A stretch of DNA of 64,000 bases from Streptomyces sp. NBC_00286 (GTDB lineage Bacteria > Actinomycetota > Actinomycetes > Streptomycetales > Streptomycetaceae), in the NCBI RefSeq assembly GCF_036173125.1, contig NZ_CP108054.1, positions 7,097,001 through 7,161,000 on the forward strand, in the 5' to 3' direction. The position numbers were made by a program, and so were the translations under genes. How positions within the stretch are numbered: position 1 is the first letter of the stretch; the number at the start of each line of letters is the position of its first letter. Shown here in pieces: positions 51,386 to 59,850 of this stretch. Under the pieces are notes generated by a model that was not told the origin of the DNA, made no database searches, and saw only the letters and a list, made by a program, of their open reading frames with translations.

Positions 51386-53409
51386 GGTGCGACCTCCTTG
51401 GCGTCGGCAGTGGTACGGCCGAGGTGGATATGTGGGGAGCCGACGGTGGATGCGTTGTCGGCCGGTGGTCCCGTCGTGGCCGCCGCGCGTCTCGCCCTCT
51501 TCGCCGTCCTCCGGCGGTGGGCGGCGCCCGCGATGCCGTCGGGGTTGGCGATCAGCGTCACGATCAGGGAGACGCCGCCGAAGAGCAGGGCCCAAGTCCC
51601 CTTGATCCCGAACCACTTGTCCAGCGCGTGGGGCAGCAGCGCCTCGGTGGACATCAGCCCCGCGATCACGGCTCCGGACACCATGGTGATGCCGCCGATG
51701 TAGGCGAAACCGATCAGGCCGAGGGCGGCCAGCGCGGTGAACCGGGCGGCGCTGACCGAGCCGAAGTTGTAGCCGTAGAGGGTGCCGGCGGCGCTGGCGA
51801 TGAAGGAACTGATCGCGAACGCGGCGATCTTCACGGCCCGCACGTCGACACCGGCTGCCGCGGCGGCGCGCTCGTTGGAGCGGACGGCGAGCATCCGCCG
51901 GCCGAGTCCGGTGCGCCTGAGATGGGCGACGTACAGCCCGAGGGCGACAGTGACGGCCAGGACGAGGAAGCCGAACATGGGGCTGGGTTCGTTGCCGTCC
52001 AGGCCGCGGAAGTCCGCTTTCGGTCCGAGGTCGTTCCCGAACAGGCGCGGCGGGGGTATGGACACTCCGGCCGTTCCGCCGAACCAGGTGTTGTTGAACA
52101 GTGCCTGTTCCATGGCCAGGGCCGCGGCCAGGGTGACGACTGCCAGGCTCACACCCCGCACCCGCAGGGCGGAGACGCCCGCGGCCACTCCGAGCAGTGT
52201 GGCCAGCACCATCGCGCCGAGGGCGGAGAACGGGAACGGGATCCCCCACCCGATCGAGAGGTGGGAGAGGACGAAGCCCGCGGTTCCGGAGAGCGCGAGC
52301 TGCATCACGGAGATCTGTCCCACGTAGCCGGTGATGACGACGTAGGACAGGACGATGACCATGCCGATCATCGAGTTCGTGAGTGCCTGGCGGAAGTCGA
52401 ACGGCAGCACTATCAGTGCGACGACGGCGACCGTGGCGGCCATCAAGGCGGGACGTAGCAGCCGCTCGGGCAGGGGCACCGCGGGCAGCCGCTTTTCGAC
52501 GAGTTCACCGCGGCGCGGCAGGCCGGCGCCGCGCACGTACAGGGCGACGACCATCAGGGCGAAGACGAGGAGCTGCTGGAGCCCGGGCATGGCGTTGCCG
52601 TTGTCGGTCGGGAACCAGCTCTGCGTGGACAGGTAGTACACGATCGACTGGAGCACTCCGATGAGGATGCCCGTGGTGCAGGCGATCCACAGCGAGGTGA
52701 ACCCGGCGAAGAGGGCGGCGGCCAGGGCCGGGACCACCTGCAGGGGGAGCGTCATGGAGTCGACCTGGACGATGGGCGCGGCCAGGACACCGAGCAGCCC
52801 GGCGACCAGGGCGGCCAGGAGTGTGTTGGCCATCGAGACGCTGTTGGGTGACAGGCCTGCCAGAAGAGCGGCCTGTTCGTTCTCCGAGGCCGCGCGGGTG
52901 GCCAGGCCGAAGCGGCTCCACCGGTACAGGGCCCCGAGGACCAGGGCGATCACGACGACCAGTCCGGCCAGGATGAAGCGGTCGGAGGGTGTGGTGACGC
53001 CCAGGATGGTGACGGTGTCGGCCGGAAGGATGCTCGGTGCCTGCTGCGGCTGCACCCCGAAGACCAGGAGCACGGTGGCCTGCAGGGTGAGCAGGATGCC
53101 GAGGGAGGCCGCGAGTTTGGCCAGGGGTGAGACGGTTCGCAGCGGCTTGAAGACCGCCACCTCCGTGAGCACTCCGACGGCGAGCGCGACCGCGAGGGCC
53201 CCGGCGAGAGCGGGCCCGACGGGCAGCGTGAACCCGAAGAAGCCGGTGGTCAGGGCCCAGAAGGCATAGGCCGAGGCCATGGCGACGGCGCCGGTGGACA
53301 GGTTGATGATGCCCGAGCCCCGGTAGGTGACCACGACGCCGAGCGCGATGCCGGCGATCAGTGCCCCCTGACCGAGGCCGAGCACGGAGAAGAGCAGGAT
53401 CTGTTCCAA
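51382..53409 (-). CDS. Fused LivH-LivM permease
   Basis: 675 residues that join two permeases normally made separately. The LivH-like half (about 1-290) has IALGVVVTYRGSGIINLSTG, and the LivM-like half (about 320-640) has VITGYVGQISVMQLALSGTA then GRRMLAVRSNERAAAAAGVD. Many predicted membrane helices are spread over both halves. The start is taken as TTG 53409, since AGGAG lies 7 bp upstream; an ATG at 53436 begins within poor context. A cytoplasmic tail of about 35 residues is rich in Arg and Thr. It forms the membrane channel of the Liv-type importer. Confidence 0.9.
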   Translation of the reverse strand: MEQILLFSVLGLGQGALIAGIALGVVVTYRGSGIINLSTGAVAMASAYAFWALTTGFFGFTLPVGPALAGALAVALAVGVLTEVAVFKPLRTVSPLAKLAASLGILLTLQATVLLVFGVQPQQAPSILPADTVTILGVTTPSDRFILAGLVVVIALVLGALYRWSRFGLATRAASENEQAALLAGLSPNSVSMANTLLAALVAGLLGVLAAPIVQVDSMTLPLQVVPALAAALFAGFTSLWIACTTGILIGVLQSIVYYLSTQSWFPTDNGNAMPGLQQLLVFALMVVALYVRGAGLPRRGELVEKRLPAVPLPERLLRPALMAATVAVVALIVLPFDFRQALTNSMIGMVIVLSYVVITGYVGQISVMQLALSGTAGFVLSHLSIGWGIPFPFSALGAMVLATLLGVAAGVSALRVRGVSLAVVTLAAALAMEQALFNNTWFGGTAGVSIPPPRLFGNDLGPKADFRGLDGNEPSPMFGFLVLAVTVALGLYVAHLRRTGLGRRMLAVRSNERAAAAAGVDVRAVKIAAFAISSFIASAAGTLYGYNFGSVSAARFTALAALGLIGFAYIGGITMVSGAVIAGLMSTEALLPHALDKWFGIKGTWALLFGGVSLIVTLIANPDGIAGAAHRRRTAKRARRAAATTGPPADNASTVGSPHIHLGRTTADAKEVAP

Positions 53410-53440
53410 TTCATGACTCCTGTCATGGGTCCGCAAATCC

Positions 53441-53472
53441 GCGAGTCCGCGAGTCCGCGAGTCCGCGAGTCC
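53441..53472. repeat. Four 8-bp tandem repeats
   Basis: GCGAGTCC occurs four times in a row, with a degenerate unit (GCAAATCC) just before. It lies 31 bp upstream of the fused permease start, between it and the binding-protein gene, so its copy number might affect the leader. Confidence 0.85.
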
Positions 53473-53541
53473 GCGCTGCTGAGGCTGCGTCCTGCGAGGG
53501 CGTGCAGCCTCAACGGCGGTGGTGGCGGGGGCGGGCGGGGC

Positions 53542-54855
53542 TCACTGGGGCGGGCGGATCCAGTCGGTCAGGGGCTTGAACTGGCCCTTGCCTTCGTACT
53601 GGTAGAACCTCGCCTGGTCGTTGCAGACGGCGGGGGCGTCCGGGTACTTGCCGCACTTGACCTCGGCGGCGCCCATGATGACCGGCCCGGTGAACTTCTT
53701 GAGCTGCTCGGTCACCGACGCGGGAGTGATCTTGTCAGGGCCGATGGCGTTGAGCACCTTCGCGTACGTCAGGACCGTGCTCCAGCCCAGCGGCGCGAAG
53801 ACCTTGGACTGGTCGTCCTTGTCCAGCCCCGCCTGCGCCGAGGCCTTCAGGAACGCCTTGGAGTCGGCGGCCGAGGAGTCCATCGGCAGCGTCTGGGCGA
53901 CGCCGTATGTCCAGGTGGGCAGGTCCCCTCCGAGCCCCTGGGCGACATCGGGGGACATGCACAGTGGCGTGGAGACCACCGGCTTGGTGACATTGAGCTG
54001 CTTCAGTGCCTTGGCGATCCCGACGCATCCGCCACCGATGGAGATGGGCACCACGACATCCGCGGTGTTCGCCCCGGCTGCGGTGACCGGGCCGATCAGA
54101 TCGGTGGACTGCGCGTCGAATCCGACGGACTTCACTTTCAGACCGGCGGCTTCCAGGCCCTTCACCGCTGCCCCGGAGGCGATCTTGTCGCCAGGCGTGT
54201 TCGTGTGGATCACCGCCGCGGTTTTCGCCTTCAGCACATCACGGGCGTACGTGCCCCAGGTACCGAAGATGTGCGGCAGGTCGCCGAACGTGCTGAAGGT
54301 GTTCTTCGCGGTGGGCATGGTCGGGCCCGTCGCCACTCCGACCAGCACGGGCTTCTTCCCCGCGATCACGGAGTTGAAGGAGGCATCTCCGAGGTAGAGG
54401 TTGCCCGCACCGATGGCGGAGACTTCTTTGTCGCCGAGCAGTTGCTGGCCGCACTTCTGCCCCTCCTCCTCGGCGGACACCACCGTGCAGACGTTCAGCT
54501 TCAGAGGGTGCCCGCCGATGCCGCCCATCCTGTCGTTGACGTACTTCACGGCGGCACGGGCACCCAGGGTGGCTTCGGGGTTGCCGCCGGGGCCGCCCTC
54601 GACGTTCACCCAACCCAGGGTGACCGGTTCGAGGCCGGCGTCGGCCTTGCCCGCCTTTCCGCCGACGTAGCCGAGGTAGTCGGTCACGACGTCACTCGCC
54701 GGGCGGGAGTCCGCACTCGCGGAGGAGCCACCCCCGGAGGCGCCGGTCGATGAGGATGCGTTGGTGCCCGATCCGCTGCATGCGGCGATGCCCAGCAGGG
54801 GCGCCATGGCGGCGGAGACGAGGCCGAGTCTTAGGGGGCGTGAGGTTGCGGGCAT
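53542..54855 (-). CDS. Liv-type ABC transporter substrate-binding lipoprotein
   Basis: 437 residues from ATG 54855, with GGAGG just upstream. The signal is MPATSRPLRLGLVSAAMAPL then LGIAAC, with Cys26 as lipid anchor, followed by a Ser/Gly-rich linker. The mature part has the periplasmic-binding-protein type 1 fold of LivJ-like receptors: WVNVEGGPGGNPEATLGARA, LGDKEVSAIGAGNLYLGDAS and PVVSTPLCMSPDVAQGLGGD. Ligands for such systems range from amino acids to amides, urea and aromatic acids, so the substrate is open. It is the first gene of the transporter operon. Confidence 0.92.
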   Translation of the reverse strand: MPATSRPLRLGLVSAAMAPLLGIAACSGSGTNASSSTGASGGGSSASADSRPASDVVTDYLGYVGGKAGKADAGLEPVTLGWVNVEGGPGGNPEATLGARAAVKYVNDRMGGIGGHPLKLNVCTVVSAEEEGQKCGQQLLGDKEVSAIGAGNLYLGDASFNSVIAGKKPVLVGVATGPTMPTAKNTFSTFGDLPHIFGTWGTYARDVLKAKTAAVIHTNTPGDKIASGAAVKGLEAAGLKVKSVGFDAQSTDLIGPVTAAGANTADVVVPISIGGGCVGIAKALKQLNVTKPVVSTPLCMSPDVAQGLGGDLPTWTYGVAQTLPMDSSAADSKAFLKASAQAGLDKDDQSKVFAPLGWSTVLTYAKVLNAIGPDKITPASVTEQLKKFTGPVIMGAAEVKCGKYPDAPAVCNDQARFYQYEGKGQFKPLTDWIRPPQ

Positions 54856-55018
54856 GCGGGATCCTCCAGGATCGGAAAACGGCAGGGCGGTGCCCGGGAC
54901 GGCATGCGGGGAGAGCACGGAAGGCAGAAGGAAGGCAGGACGGTGCACCCGGGGTGACCGGTGCCTCGGACCAGCCCGAGGAACTTCGAAAGGCCAGGTG
55001 ATCGGCACTTTCGAGTTT

Positions 55019-55033
55019 CGTAACTTTCTTACG
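55019..55033. promoter_or_regulatory. Inverted repeat in the divergent promoter region
   Basis: CGTAA-N5-TTACG, located between the divergent binding-protein and TetR-like genes. It is in AT-rich sequence and of a size fitting a TetR operator. Confidence 0.45.
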
Positions 55034-55117
55034 GATCGGGAATCTAGGTGTACGATTGCGCTCTGTCAACGCCCCGGTTCACACCGAATTAACGATCATG
55101 CAATGGGAGGGAAGGAC

Positions 55118-55867
55118 ATGACGGCGCACGCCGTGAGACGCAGGCTCCCTCGGCGCTCACCCGAAGAGACCCGGGCCCTCATGCTGGAAGCGGCCACCAA
55201 GCTCGTCTGCGCCGGCGCCTTTGACACGAGCGAGGCGGCCGTCTCCGCAGCCCTTGCTCATATCCGCGTCAAGCGGGTCACCGAGGAAGCCACCCGCATC
55301 ATGCGGGAGAGGCTGGGCGACGACACGGCACCGGCGATCACGACCGGATCCATCTACCAGATCTGGCCCGCGCAGGCCGACTTCCAGGCAGATCTCCTCT
55401 TCCACCTCACCAGCCGACAGGCCGAACTGGTCCCGGGGTTGCCGGAGAGCATCCGCCGTTTCAAGGAGGCGGTCGACAGCGGTACGACCTGGCAGGAGGC
55501 TCTCAACGACGTCCTGACGGACAACCACGAGAACCACCGCGTGGACCCGATCTACCGCGTACTGCTCGGCTTCTACGCCAGCGCCGCCAACCCGCGCGTC
55601 CGCGACGCCCTGGGGCACTACGGCGAGTCGTTCAGCGAGGTCGCCTGCGAGGCGTACCAGACGCTGCTGGACGCCTACGGGCTACGCATGCGCGCGCCCT
55701 ACAAGGTCGAACACCTCGCCACCACCATCGCCGCCCTGCTCGACGGCTTCCATATGCGCTGGATCGCCGGACACCCCAACCTGGAGGACCCGGAAGGAGA
55801 AGACGGCTGGTCCCTCGCCACCCGGGCCGCCGTGATGGTGTTCGACCAGTTCACCGAGCCGGCGTAG
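55118..55867 (+). CDS. TetR-like transcriptional regulator
   Basis: 249 residues from ATG 55118 with GGGAGGGAAGG upstream. The N-terminal part PRRSPEETRALMLEAATKLV contains the first TetR helix. The recognition helix region is unusual, with an insertion (ALAHIRVKRVTEEATRIMRE) before TGSIYQIWPAQADFQADLLF. The long helical C-terminal domain has VDPIYRVLLGFYASAANPRV. It is divergent from the Liv-type transporter operon and probably controls it through sites such as 55019-55033. The family call is firm in the SIYxxW region and weaker before it. Confidence 0.8.
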   Translation: MTAHAVRRRLPRRSPEETRALMLEAATKLVCAGAFDTSEAAVSAALAHIRVKRVTEEATRIMRERLGDDTAPAITTGSIYQIWPAQADFQADLLFHLTSRQAELVPGLPESIRRFKEAVDSGTTWQEALNDVLTDNHENHRVDPIYRVLLGFYASAANPRVRDALGHYGESFSEVACEAYQTLLDAYGLRMRAPYKVEHLATTIAALLDGFHMRWIAGHPNLEDPEGEDGWSLATRAAVMVFDQFTEPA

Positions 55868-56196
55868 GTGGGTTCGCACGCCGGAGTCGATGGTCTGCGC
55901 GCCAACTGGGTGTCGGGCGCCAACCTGTTCGACTTCCAGGCGAAGTTGCTGCTCGGGCGCAATGGCAACACGGGCACGGTTACTGTCAGCCTCGACCGTC
56001 TCGACACCACCTCCGTGGTGAAGAACGGCCGGGCCCGCGTACGGCCTTGGAGCAGGCGGCCATGGAAGGCGGCGGTGAAGCTCCAGCGACCGCAGGGCGG
56101 AACACACCCAGGCGGCTTGGCTCCCGCAGGCAACCCCGAAGAGTGCTGACCCCTCATACCAGTCGAACCACCGTGGTGCTCGGGGAGGAGCGTCCG
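55868..56196. other. Unassigned stretch before the iorB remnant
   Basis: 329 bp. A short open plus-strand frame (ANWVSGANLFDFQAKLLLGR, NGNTGTVTVSLDRLDTTSVV) has coding character but no start signal I trust and no known family. It is likely a fragment. No promoter or hairpin stands out. Confidence 0.3.
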
Positions 56197-57218
56197 TTGG
56201 CCCGTCAGTGGTCTCGCCGGAAGTTTGTGGTCTACTCGCTCGCGGCATCCACTCTGACCGTAGCCGCGCCGCTCGGCTGTGACGCGGCGACGGCGGAACG
56301 CGCCGAGCCCACCGCGGCCACGACGCGCCGACCGTCCGACGTCCTGGTGACCGGCACCGACGGGGAGATGCTGGTCCTCGAAGTCACCGAAGCCAACAAG
56401 GTCGTCGTACGACTGCCGCGTGTCGAGGTTGGCCAGGGCGTCACCACCGCGGTCGCCATGATGATCGCCGAGGAGCTGGATGCCCGGCTCGCCGACGTCG
56501 ACATCCCGCTCGCCGACGCCCGTGCCAAGGGCAACCAGTTCACGGGCGGTTCGAGCTCGGTGAGTTCGCTGTACGGTCCGGCCCGTGCGCTGGCCGCCTT
56601 GGCGCGTGCCAAGCTGGTGACCGCGGCGGCCAGGCGCTGGAACCTTCCCGCGCGGTCCCTGCGCACCCGGAACACGAAGGTGATCGCACCGGACGGGCGT
56701 TCGGCCACCTTCGGTTCACTGACCGCGAGCGCCGCCCGGATCCGTCGGCCGGCCGTGTCGAGCAAACCCAAGCTCGCGTCCCGGCACCGGGTGATCGGGC
56801 GGCCGACAACCCGGTTCGACGCCCTGGACATCGTCACCGGCAAGGCTGAGTACGCCGGGGACTTGGCGGTGGCCGGAGCCAAACCGACCGTGATGGCCCG
56901 GCCGCCGACGCTCGGCGGGAAGCTCGTCTCGGTCGACTCCCGGGTCGCACGCGCGATGCCGGGCGTCCACGCCGTCGTCAAGGTCGCCGGTGGGGTCGCC
57001 GTGGTGGCAGAGTCTTTCCACCACGCCTTCAAGGCGAGGGACGCCCTGCGGATCACCTGGGCACCGGGGCCTCTCGCCTCGCTCTCCGATGTCGCGATCC
57101 GCTCGCGGCTGTGGGCCGCCGTCCCACGGCTCGGAAACCCGCCGCGCGGATCGGCGCAGACGGAGGGCGAGTTCGAGTTCGCCTTCGTCAGCCACGCCCC
57201 CATGGAGGTGCTGACCGC
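56197..57218 (+). pseudogene. Isoquinoline 1-oxidoreductase beta subunit, truncated
   Basis: Begins TTG 56197 after GGGAGGAG. The N-terminal twin-arginine-type signal is SRRKFVVYSLAASTLTVAAP. The molybdopterin-binding domain follows (RLPRVEVGQGVTTAVAMMIA, FTGGSSSVSSLYGPAR, ITWAPGPLA) up to FAFVSHAPMEV near residue 340, where the family continues for about 400 residues. The gene is cut at about 57218 and continues into a piece of the alpha subunit in another frame. It cannot form an active enzyme. Confidence 0.8.
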
Positions 57219-57221
57219 GGT

Positions 57222-57388
57222 GGCGGACGTTCTTCTGCCAGCCGGGCCAGATCATGGCCGCGGCGGCCCTGCTGAAGAAGACGCCCCAACCGACGGACGC
57301 CGACATCGCCGACATCGAGAACGTCTGCCGCTGCGGTACTTACTCCCGGATCCGCGAAGCGATCAAGAAGGCTGCGGCGAACGGCTGA
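57222..57388 (+). pseudogene. Isoquinoline 1-oxidoreductase alpha subunit, C-terminal fragment
   Basis: Reads [20 protein letters not shown] then [20 protein letters not shown] and [12 protein letters not shown], ending at TGA 57386-57388. The CQPGQ and CRCGTY motifs carry cysteines of the second [2Fe-2S] cluster. The N-terminal cluster domain is missing. Normally this gene precedes the beta gene; here its end follows a truncated beta gene, which implies a deletion between tandem copies. Confidence 0.75.
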
Positions 57389-57782
57389 CGGCCGGCCACG
57401 GGGGTCAGGGCGTCGTTTTCGGCGGTGTCATGGACTTGCTCCGCCGTGGGTGCCCCGGCACCCCGAGCCGACTGGTGCTCCTCTCAGGGCTCTCGGCCGC
57501 CTGCCCTCACACTCCCGAGGCCCCGGCGCCGGCCATCACCCAGGTGCTGCACTCCGCCGCGCAGCCGGCCTGACACATCCGGCGGAGGCACTGCCCCGAG
57601 TGCCGGACGCACGGCGTCCCGAGTACCGAGCGGAGGTTCTGTGCGTTGGAAGGAGCTCCATGACGCTGATGGTGCCGTAGGCGTCGGACGGCGGTGAGGG
57701 CTTGGGCTGTGGATTCCTGGTCAGTGATGTCCACGGCGAAGCTGCGTGCGCCGAAGCCCTCAGGTAACGCCTGGTCGGCTGC
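57389..57782. other. Unassigned region with a possible short-chain dehydrogenase scrap
   Basis: 394 bp between the broken oxidoreductase locus and the esterase stop. The minus strand near 57640-57760 reads ARSFAVDITDQESTAQALTA, which looks like the D-hydrophobic-T-D segment of a short-chain dehydrogenase, then breaks. The rest has no gene. Confidence 0.35.
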
Positions 57783-58472
57783 TCAGGGCGCCACCGCGCG
57801 GCCCGTCTGCGGGGAGATCGCGCCGGCGCACAGACCGCGGGCGGCCAGCCCCTGTGCGATGCGAGGGATCGCGACCAGCGTGTTGGCGGCCCAGTCGTGC
57901 ATGAGGATGATCTGACCGTTGGTAAGCCGCCCGGCGGCCTGCACGATCGCATCCGTACTGGCGCCGTTCCAGTCCTGCGAGTCCACGTTCCAGATGATCT
58001 CGGTCAGACCGTACTTGGCCGCCACCGCCTTGACCGTCGAGTTGGTCTCGCCGTACGGCGGCCGGAACAGTTTCGGCGTGCCGCCGCCCGCGGCCGCGAT
58101 GGCCTGCTGGGTTCGGGAGATCTCCGAGTCGATCTGCGACTGGCCGAGCCGGGTCAGATGCGGGTGGGTGTAACTGTGGTTGCCGACCCACATGCCAGCC
58201 GCCGTCTGGGCCTTGACCTGGGCCGGGTAGGCGGCGGCGTGCTGCCCCTCGTTGAACATGGTCGCCCGCAGCCCGTTCCGCTGCAGCGCGCCCAGCAGGG
58301 CGGGCGTGTTCCCGGAGGGGCCGTCGTCGAAGGTGAGTCCGACGTATCCGTTGCAGCCGGCGGCCTGCGCAGGGCCGGCGTGGACGGTGAGGGTACTGGT
58401 GGCGGCCAGCGCCAGCGCGGCCAGGGTCGTCGCCAAGGGGCGTGTGGTCGGACGCGGTCGGGCGGTGCTCAT
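57783..58472 (-). CDS. Secreted CE4 acetylxylan esterase / polysaccharide deacetylase
   Basis: 229 residues with an export signal ([20 protein letters not shown] then TVHAGPAQA). The NodB domain has the catalytic Asp pair in [11 protein letters not shown], the metal-binding histidines in [21 protein letters not shown], and the C-terminal [11 protein letters not shown]. The whole sequence is close to the catalytic domain of Streptomyces lividans AxeA, but without a carbohydrate-binding module. It should remove O-acetyl groups from xylan outside the cell. ATG 58472 overlaps the xylanase stop (ATGA), so both enzymes are made together. Confidence 0.93.
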   Translation of the reverse strand: MSTARPRPTTRPLATTLAALALAATSTLTVHAGPAQAAGCNGYVGLTFDDGPSGNTPALLGALQRNGLRATMFNEGQHAAAYPAQVKAQTAAGMWVGNHSYTHPHLTRLGQSQIDSEISRTQQAIAAAGGGTPKLFRPPYGETNSTVKAVAAKYGLTEIIWNVDSQDWNGASTDAIVQAAGRLTNGQIILMHDWAANTLVAIPRIAQGLAARGLCAGAISPQTGRAVAP

Positions 58473-59143
58473 CCCGCCACCGTGATGTTGGAGTTCCCGC
58501 TGCTCTGGTAACCCTCGGTCGCAAGGATCATGTAATACCTGAAGTCGCCGAGGCGCATCCCTGCGCGGGCCCAGGCGTCGAAGTGGTTGCCGGTGGTGAT
58601 GGTGCCGCCCGTCCGCTTCGACTGCCGCACGCTCCAGTACTGGTTGAAGGTCCTGATGCCTTCGACGGACGGCGCGTTGTACCGCGTCGTCTGGTAGATG
58701 TCGTACGTGCCGCCGTCGCTGCTGACAGCGCCCTTGTACGTGCCCGTTGGCCGGTAGGTGCCCCAGTTGTCGACGACGTAGTACTCGACGAGCGGGTTCG
58801 ACGTCCACCCGTAGAGGCACAGGTAGCCGTTGCCGGAGGGATTGAAGGTGCCCGAGTACCTCACGGTCCTGCGTGAGCCGTTGCTCCAGCCCTTGCCGGC
58901 GACGAAGTTCCCGGTGTTTCTCCAGCTCGTGCTGTAGTTGCCGCCGGAGTCCAGAGTCATGGAGACCGTGCCCTGCGCGTCGGTCCAGAACGAATAGTAG
59001 AAGCCGTTGTGGGTGCCGGTCTGGTTCGTGTTGATGACCGTGGCGGCGCGGGCGGTACCGGGTAGGGCCAGCGCCGACGCGGCGCCCAACAGCATGGCGC
59101 AGGCGGCCCTGCGGGTCGTCGGGTGTGCGGGTACGAGGTCCAT
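58469..59143 (-). CDS. Secreted GH11 endo-1,4-beta-xylanase
   Basis: 224 residues from ATG 59143 with AAGGAG upstream. The N-terminus [20 protein letters not shown] then PGTARA fits a twin-arginine signal, as in the Tat-exported XlnC type. The mature jelly-roll has the catalytic nucleophile in [13 protein letters not shown] and the acid/base in [16 protein letters not shown]. The enzyme ends right after the catalytic domain, so it has no binding module. It should cut xylan chains outside the cell. CGAAA...TTTCG palindromes lie upstream (59229, 59316). Confidence 0.95.
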   Translation of the reverse strand: MDLVPAHPTTRRAACAMLLGAASALALPGTARAATVINTNQTGTHNGFYYSFWTDAQGTVSMTLDSGGNYSTSWRNTGNFVAGKGWSNGSRRTVRYSGTFNPSGNGYLCLYGWTSNPLVEYYVVDNWGTYRPTGTYKGAVSSDGGTYDIYQTTRYNAPSVEGIRTFNQYWSVRQSKRTGGTITTGNHFDAWARAGMRLGDFRYYMILATEGYQSSGNSNITVAG

Positions 59144-59228
59144 GCGAGGGCTCCTTCTCTCTTCTCCGGGAGGTGGGTCGCAGTGTTGGCCTGCTCTCGT
59201 CAAGTGTCAATACTTTCGGTATCAGTTA

Positions 59229-59240
59229 CGAAATATTTCG
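59229..59240. promoter_or_regulatory. Palindrome CGAAATATTTCG in the xylanase promoter
   Basis: Perfect 12-bp palindrome 86 bp before the xylanase start. It resembles the CGAAA-N-TTTCG element reported upstream of Streptomyces xylanase genes and bound by a LacI-type regulator, but with two central bases. Confidence 0.55.
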
Positions 59241-59315
59241 AAGACTTCAAGCGTTTAATAGAGGGTTTTTGGTCGCCGATCAGAGGGTGCTTGGGAGAAA
59301 ATTCGAGGGCCTGGG

Positions 59316-59332
59316 CTTCGAATGTTTCGAAG
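59316..59332. promoter_or_regulatory. Inverted repeat CTTCGAA-TGT-TTCGAAG
   Basis: Perfect 7-bp arms around a 3-bp centre. Inside it, CGAATGTTTCG is one base off the CGAAA-N-TTTCG type. It lies about 75 bp further upstream than the first palindrome. Confidence 0.45.
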
Positions 59333-59516
59333 AGTCTCCGGGCAGATCCGAGGTCGCACCGCACAGTCTGCGGAACGCGGCTCACGAACCCGTATCGGCG
59401 GGAGCAAGACCAGATTCCAATCGTGATCTTGGTTGTCGTCGCCATCGGTGGCGTCGCGGTAAACACCCGCTTTTCCAGCCAGGGTTCGGCACGTCCTCCG
59501 GCGCACCCGGCGGCTC

Positions 59517-59729
59517 ATGACCCTGTGCCTGGCCGTGACGATGATGCTGGGGGCCCTGCTGGGGCCGCCGGGAGTAACTCACAAGCGCCGCACCCAAGGT
59601 GCGGTGACCGCAGGCGCGCTTGTCCTGCTCATCGCCTGGAACTTCATCTACTTCTTCCCGATCTGCACGGGCCTGACGATTCCGTATCCCAGCTGGCACA
59701 CCCGAATGTGGCTCGACACCTGGATCTGA
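59517..59729 (+). pseudogene. C-terminal fragment of a protein O-mannosyltransferase
   Basis: About 70 residues with one hydrophobic segment: TAGALVLLIAWNFIYFFPIC then TGLTIPYPSWHTRMWLDTWI and stop. The YFxP...PYxxWxxRMWLxxWI ending is that of actinobacterial PMT-family glycosyltransferases. The multi-span catalytic part is gone. ATG 59517 is probably just an internal codon. The gene neighbours suggest it was cut when the xylan module arrived. Confidence 0.6.
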
Positions 59730-59850
59730 ACTCCGTCCTCGCGGTCTCCCATCGGTGTCGCACCGTGGCTCACCCGGAACGTACGACAGGCCCGCGGCCG
59801 CACCTCGCCAGATCGAAGCTGCCTTGAGTTCCTCGGGCCTGCTGCGAAGC

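Noticed and set aside
57507..57770. Intact short-chain dehydrogenase gene
   Set aside because: Only a short stretch (FAVDITDQEST) looks like that family and the frame breaks at once; no Rossmann glycine motif or active-site Tyr.
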